Positions 59,857-64,000 of a stretch of 64,000 bases of DNA are shown one piece after another. Within the stretch, counting starts at the first letter, position 1; every line of letters begins with the position of its first letter. The stretch lies in contig JBIIAO010000001.1 of the NCBI GenBank assembly GCA_044239865.1, forward strand, positions 248,001 through 312,000, in the 5' to 3' direction. This DNA is from CAIZGX01 sp044239865 (lineage in GTDB: Bacteria; Bacteroidota; Bacteroidia; Flavobacteriales_D; Sanyastnellaceae). Position numbers and translations under genes: made by a program. The notes below the pieces were generated by a model. It worked only from the letters and a program-made list of their open reading frames with translations. It ran no database searches and was not told the origin of the DNA.

Positions 59857-60366
59857 TTACGATTTTGAAGTTTCTTTTTTAGATAAATAAACGGCACCAA
59901 CCATTGCAGCTAGGAATAACACAGATGCCAATTCGAATGGCAATAGGTAATCTTTGTACAACACTTTACCGAGGTTTTGAACCAATCCTGCATCGCCTGC
60001 CATTGGTGCTTTACCCAAGGCGTAAGTAGATTTAGAAATTAGAGAAACCATAATAAGCATGATGCTGCACGCAGAAACAACTGCCGCAATCTTCACCCAA
60101 GATTTCGTTTTCTCTTCTTGTTCTTCATTCAAATTCAACATCATGATTACATAAAGGAACAATACCATGATTGCTCCCGCGTAAACAATGATGTGAACAG
60201 CTGCAAGGAATTGCGCATTCATTAAAAAGTAATGTCCTGCAATGCTGAAGAACGTTACGATTAGATAAAGAACGCTGTGTACTGGATTCCTGCTCAAGAT
60301 TACAGCGAGTCCGCTGAAGATGGCCAAGAATGACAGAAAGTAAAAAGCAATTTCGGTTAAGCTCAT
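59857..60366 (-). CDS. nuoJ: NADH-quinone oxidoreductase subunit J
   Basis: A 169-residue, five-helix membrane subunit. The helices ILSRNPVHSVLYLIVTFFSIAG, LAAVHIIVYAGAIMVLFLYVIMML (in parts: IIVYAGAIMVLFLYVIM) and VLFLAAMVGAVYLSK are those of NuoJ/ND6, including the pi-bulge YAGAIMVLF. It overlaps nuoI by four bases. Confidence 0.93.
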   Translation of the reverse strand: MSLTEIAFYFLSFLAIFSGLAVILSRNPVHSVLYLIVTFFSIAGHYFLMNAQFLAAVHIIVYAGAIMVLFLYVIMMLNLNEEQEEKTKSWVKIAAVVSACSIMLIMVSLISKSTYALGKAPMAGDAGLVQNLGKVLYKDYLLPFELASVLFLAAMVGAVYLSKKETSKS

Positions 60367-60953
60367 TGTTTTAAACGGTCTTGAAAGGTTTGATTGTGCG
60401 CGTGTTTTTTATCTTGTTTGAAAGACAATACATCGGGCGTTTGGCGCTTGGTAACGTCTACACGTTCGTTCACGCCTTCCACCAAGATGCTTTTTCCGAA
60501 TACTTCTTCACCACGGGTGAATGAACTTGGAACAATGCGATCGGTAAGGAAGATGGCTTCTTTCGGACAAGCCTCTTCGCAAAGTCCACAGAAGATGCAA
60601 CGAAGCATGTTGATCTCGTAGATCTTCGCATACTTCTCTTCACGGAATAAATTTTCTTCTCCCTTTTGGCGCTCAGCTGCTTCCATGGTAATGGCTTCAG
60701 CCGGACAAGCAACAGCGCAAAGTCCGCATGCCGTGCAGCGTTCAGCACCTGCTTCGTCGCGCTTCAACACGTGTTGTCCGCGATAGACAGGAGCAATTTC
60801 TCTGGTTTGTTCAGGGTATTTAACGGTTGCTTTACGCTTGAACAAGTGACTCAGCGTAATTGCCATTCCTTTGAAGATTGCAGGTAAATACAAGCTCTCC
60901 ATTAAGGTTAGTTCCTTCTTGGCAACAACTTTTGAACGGTTAGTTAAACTCAT
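60363..60953 (-). CDS. nuoI: NADH-quinone oxidoreductase subunit I
   Basis: A 196-residue ferredoxin-like subunit with two 4Fe-4S motifs, CTACGLCAVACP and CIFCGLCEEACP, that hold clusters N6a and N6b in the peripheral arm. The N-terminal amphipathic stretch and RGQHVLKRDEAG fit NuoI. It overlaps nuoJ by four bases and follows nuoH by 12. Confidence 0.94.
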   Translation of the reverse strand: MSLTNRSKVVAKKELTLMESLYLPAIFKGMAITLSHLFKRKATVKYPEQTREIAPVYRGQHVLKRDEAGAERCTACGLCAVACPAEAITMEAAERQKGEENLFREEKYAKIYEINMLRCIFCGLCEEACPKEAIFLTDRIVPSSFTRGEEVFGKSILVEGVNERVDVTKRQTPDVLSFKQDKKHAHNQTFQDRLKQ

Positions 60954-60965
60954 GGTGTTGTTGGT

Positions 60966-61994
60966 TTACAGTTTGCCCGTGAAATACATCACAAGGCCAG
61001 TAATGAAAATGTTGAATATAGCGAGTGGCAATAACACCTTCCATCCGAGGTTCATCAGTTGGTCATAACGGAAGCGTGGTAGCGTCCAACGAACCCACAT
61101 GAAGATAAAGATGAAGATTAAAATCTTGCCCAAGAATACTGCAGTTTGTATAGCAGAAAGTAGATTTCCTTCCAAGCCTAATTCATGTTGAAATGGGAAG
61201 TTGTATCCGCCGAAGTACAACGATGCCATCACTGCGGAAGAGATGAACATGTTAATGTATTCTGCGAAAAGGAAGAAGCCTAATTTCATAGAGCTGTACT
61301 CGGTGTGGAAACCACCAACCAATTCCGATTCACTTTCTGGTAAGTCGAAAGGAGCACGGTTGGTTTCAGCGAATGCACAGATTAAGAAGATCAAAAATCC
61401 AAGTGGTTGATAAACGATGTAAGCGTAATCGGCATCTTGTTGTGCAACAATTTCACCCAAGTTCAAGGTGCCTGTTAACATAACCAAGGCAATAAGCGCA
61501 AGGCCCATGGCTACCTCGTAAGAAATCATTTGTGAAGAAGCACGAAGCGCACCAAGCAATGCGAACTTGTTGTTCGAACTCCATCCGCCAATCATAATTC
61601 CGTAAACACCAATAGAGATTACGCCAAGCAAATAAAGAAGTCCGATGTTAATGTCGGCGATTTGCATTGGGAAGTAAGTTCCGTCAATGGTGAATCCTGC
61701 TCCCCATGGAATAACAGCTCCGGTCATACATGCGGTAAGCATGAAGAAAGAAGGACCCAAAATGAATAACCACTTGTTCGAGTGGGTAGGAATCATTTCT
61801 TCCTTGAACAGCATTTTCAATCCGTCTGCTATCGGCTGAAGCAATCCGAAAGGACCTGCGCGGTCTGGACCAACGCGGTCTTGCAACCAAGAAGCCAATT
61901 TGCGTTCTCCCCATGTCATGTATGCTGCAGCGCCAAGCGTTACAACGAACACAATCACACAAAGAATAATTTTATAGATAATGATCTGATCCAT
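60966..61994 (-). CDS. nuoH: NADH-quinone oxidoreductase subunit H
   Basis: A 342-residue membrane subunit with about eight helices. YMTWGERKLASWLQDRVGPD and GPFGLLQPIADGLKMLFKEE at the start, then AETNRAPFDLPESESELVGG, are unmistakable for NuoH/ND1, which forms the quinone chamber. Length is normal. It follows nuoG by five bases. Confidence 0.95.
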   Translation of the reverse strand: MDQIIIYKIILCVIVFVVTLGAAAYMTWGERKLASWLQDRVGPDRAGPFGLLQPIADGLKMLFKEEMIPTHSNKWLFILGPSFFMLTACMTGAVIPWGAGFTIDGTYFPMQIADINIGLLYLLGVISIGVYGIMIGGWSSNNKFALLGALRASSQMISYEVAMGLALIALVMLTGTLNLGEIVAQQDADYAYIVYQPLGFLIFLICAFAETNRAPFDLPESESELVGGFHTEYSSMKLGFFLFAEYINMFISSAVMASLYFGGYNFPFQHELGLEGNLLSAIQTAVFLGKILIFIFIFMWVRWTLPRFRYDQLMNLGWKVLLPLAIFNIFITGLVMYFTGKL

Positions 61995-61999
61995 GGCTC

Positions 62000-63019
62000 T
62001 TATTTTTCTTCGTTGTTTGGATTAAGTGCTCCTGTTCCAAGATCTACTTTTTCTCCGTGCGGCAAAGACGCACGTTGACGGTCGATGGACGATTTTAACA
62101 AGCGAAGGTTTTCGTAGTGGTTTGCGCTGATAACAGAATGGCGATCAACTTTTGTTGGACCTTCAATTACCCAGTCGCTTGTTTTCTTATGATCGAAGCG
62201 GCAGCTGTTACAGATCCACTCTTCAGCTTCTCCGTAGGTGTCTTTGCGAGCGGTAACGCGAGCAACATCTTCACCCTTATACCACAAACGAACTTTTCCA
62301 GTGCACGTTGGACAGTCGCGGTGAGCGTCTACCGGCTTGGTATACCACACGCGACTTTTGAATCGGAAGGTCTTGTCGGTTAATGCACCAACTGGACAAA
62401 CATCGATTACGTTTCCAGAGAAATCGTTGTCGATGGCTTGTTCAATGTAAGTTGAAATCTCTGCGGCATCGCCACGGTTGATGACACCGTGAACACGTCC
62501 GTCTGTAATTTGGTCAGCAACCTTTACGCAACGGAAGCACATGATGCAACGCGTCATGTGTAATTGAACTTTATCTCCGATATCGATCTTTTCGAATTCT
62601 CTTCTTGGGAATTCGTAACGCGTTTCTGCTTTTCCGTGCTCGTAGGCCAAGTCTTGCAAATGACACTCACCTGCTTGGTCACAAACTGGACAATCGAGTG
62701 GGTGATTCAACAACAACATTTCAACTACACCTGCACGTGCTTCCAAAACTTCAGGAGAAGTAATGTTTAGAACTTCCATTCCATCCATAACTGTAGTTCT
62801 GCATGAAGCTACAGGCTTTGGCATTGGACGAGGGTCTTTTTCTGATCCCTTCGAAACCTTCACCAAACACGTACGGCAGTATCCACCGCTTGTTTTCAAT
62901 TTGGAATAATAACACATCGCTGGCGGAACAATGTCTCCACCAATCATGCGTGCAGCTTGAAGAATGGTTGTGCCATCTGGCACTTCAATCTCAATTCCGT
63001 CTATGGTAACTTTAGCCAT
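62000..63019 (-). CDS. nuoG: NADH-quinone oxidoreductase subunit G, short form
   Basis: A 339-residue protein. It has a 2Fe-2S ferredoxin domain (CYYSKLKTSGGYCRTCLVKV), the His-Cys cluster motif CPVCDQAGECHLQDLAY, and the 4Fe-4S motif CIMCFRCVK, then further Cys pairs (CPTC, CNSC). The molybdopterin-oxidoreductase-like C-terminal domain of the usual 700-900-residue NuoG is absent. A short form is what I would expect in Flavobacteriia, so this is probably complete and not truncated. It feeds electrons from NuoF to NuoI. Confidence 0.9.
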   Translation of the reverse strand: MAKVTIDGIEIEVPDGTTILQAARMIGGDIVPPAMCYYSKLKTSGGYCRTCLVKVSKGSEKDPRPMPKPVASCRTTVMDGMEVLNITSPEVLEARAGVVEMLLLNHPLDCPVCDQAGECHLQDLAYEHGKAETRYEFPRREFEKIDIGDKVQLHMTRCIMCFRCVKVADQITDGRVHGVINRGDAAEISTYIEQAIDNDFSGNVIDVCPVGALTDKTFRFKSRVWYTKPVDAHRDCPTCTGKVRLWYKGEDVARVTARKDTYGEAEEWICNSCRFDHKKTSDWVIEGPTKVDRHSVISANHYENLRLLKSSIDRQRASLPHGEKVDLGTGALNPNNEEK

Positions 63020-63035
63020 AATAGTAGTTCTTCAA

Positions 63036-64000
63036 TTAGTTAATGGGAGCAGTAAGGTTGTTCAGTCTGTAGTAGTGCTTCACGTCGTTTACGTGCTCGC
63101 CGTTGCGAATGAAATCTTCGAATTCTTTTCTGAAATGACGAATGGCAGCAGCCACAGGCCATGCAGCAGCTTCACCCAGCGGGCAAATGGTTTTTCCTTC
63201 AATCTTCGATTGAATGTCCCACAGCAAATCAACGTCTGCCAAGGTTCCGTGTCCGTGGAGAATTTTGTGAAGGATCTTTTCCATCCAACCTGTTCCTTCA
63301 CGACAAGGGCTGCATTGACCGCAACTTTCGTGGTGATAGAAACGAGCGAAGGTGTATAGATTTTTTACAATGCTGGTGTCTTCGTCCATAACAATGAATC
63401 CGCCTGAACCCAACATGGTTCCAGTTGCAAATCCGCCATCTGCAAGACTTTCATAAGACATTAAGCGCGGCTCACCTGCAGCAGTATTCAATATTAATTC
63501 GGTTGGAAGGATTGGAACAGATGATCCACCAGCAACAACCGCTTTCAATTTTTTCCCGTTGCGAATTCCCCCGCAATATTCATCTGAATAAATAAACTCT
63601 TCAACAGGAACACCCAATTCAATTTCGTAAACGCCTGGCTTGTTGATGTGTCCAGACGCAGAAATCAATTTCGTTCCCTTACTGTTTCCAACTCCAACAG
63701 CAGCGTAAGCCGCTCCACCTTCATTCACAATCGGAACAACGGCAGCAATGGTTTCAACGTTGTTTACAACGGTTGGACAACCGTACAAACCAGCGATTGC
63801 TGGGAACGGTGGTTTGATGCGAGGATTTCCTCTTTTCCCTTCAAGTGATTCAAGTAATGCGGTCTCTTCTCCACAGATGTATGCACCTGCTCCGATTTGA
63901 ACGTACAAGTCTAAATCGAATCCTGAATTTAAAATATTCTTTCCAAGAAGTCCAGCAGCGTAGGCTTCGTCAATGGCTTGTTCTAAAATACGAGCAACAT
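63036..64000 (-). CDS. nuoF: NADH-quinone oxidoreductase subunit F (partial)
   Basis: The C-terminal part of NuoF; the frame stays open to the window end (321 codons visible), so the true start is outside. IGAGAYICGEETALLESLEGKR binds NADH/FMN in the family, and SCGQCSPCREGTGW with a later Cys holds the N3 4Fe-4S cluster. NuoF carries the FMN and oxidises NADH. A TTG that could be mistaken for a start lies at 63908, but the protein clearly continues upstream. It is 16 bases before nuoG. Confidence 0.94.
   Translation of the reverse strand, partial: VARILEQAIDEAYAAGLLGKNILNSGFDLDLYVQIGAGAYICGEETALLESLEGKRGNPRIKPPFPAIAGLYGCPTVVNNVETIAAVVPIVNEGGAAYAAVGVGNSKGTKLISASGHINKPGVYEIELGVPVEEFIYSDEYCGGIRNGKKLKAVVAGGSSVPILPTELILNTAAGEPRLMSYESLADGGFATGTMLGSGGFIVMDEDTSIVKNLYTFARFYHHESCGQCSPCREGTGWMEKILHKILHGHGTLADVDLLWDIQSKIEGKTICPLGEAAAWPVAAAIRHFRKEFEDFIRNGEHVNDVKHYYRLNNLTAPIN

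Noticed and set aside
63036..63908. A short complete NuoF starting at the TTG at 63908
   Set aside because: The frame and the NuoF-like sequence continue to the window edge, so the gene is partial.

Overview
The window looks like chromosomal DNA of a Bacteroidota bacterium, most probably of the class Flavobacteriia (a Cryomorphaceae/Crocinitomicaceae-type lineage is a guess). The reasons are many secreted proteins with a C-terminal type IX secretion (T9SS) sorting domain, TAnnTTTG-type promoter boxes, a short NuoG inside a nuo operon, a phosphosulfolactate synthase and a Bacteroidota-type LptD. No database search was possible; every call rests on reading the sequence.

Layout. 1-16.5 kb is mostly a minus-strand housekeeping block: aroE, DedA, rhodanese, phosphosulfolactate synthase, a TPR protein, a YdcF-like protein, a VWA membrane protein, fabG, two Fe-S electron-transfer proteins, an MCE protein and an amidase. 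The amidase is divergent from lptD (16.5-19 kb). A PIN/antitoxin pair and a VCBS-repeat T9SS protein lie near the left end. 19-20 kb holds a KilA-N gene bracketed by unusual repeats. 20.2-34.3 kb and 38.4-43.6 kb hold three two-gene modules, each a large beta-helix T9SS protein plus a smaller T9SS protein. Between two of them sits a four-gene regulatory operon: small protein, multi-pass membrane protein, histidine kinase and LuxR-type regulator. TACGTA-N4-TACGTA operator-like sites occur beside it and elsewhere.

34.4-54.8 kb is AT-richer accessory DNA: a DUF262 + HEPN pair, a toxin-antitoxin-SecB-like chaperone (TAC) operon, a displaced tRNA-Ser 3' end with terminator, a coiled-coil membrane protein, a decayed serine protease, an Ntn-hydrolase-like protein, an Abi/HEPN protein, a DUF1016 nuclease, a ParDE pair, a membrane protein/XRE pair and DinB. 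54.8-64 kb is the minus-strand respiratory complex I operon (nuoN, M, L, K, J, I, H, G and partial nuoF).

The most unusual signal is a dispersed intergenic repeat family. It consists of arrays of tiny perfect stem-loops whose stems differ from unit to unit while the linkers stay constant (GAAT or GAGG). Each array ends in the same unit, GTC-TTY-GAC, and is often followed by AACGNAGTT repeats and a second hairpin with compensatory base changes. These arrays delimit most of the accessory genes at 19-20 kb and 49-55 kb, as if each were a cassette.
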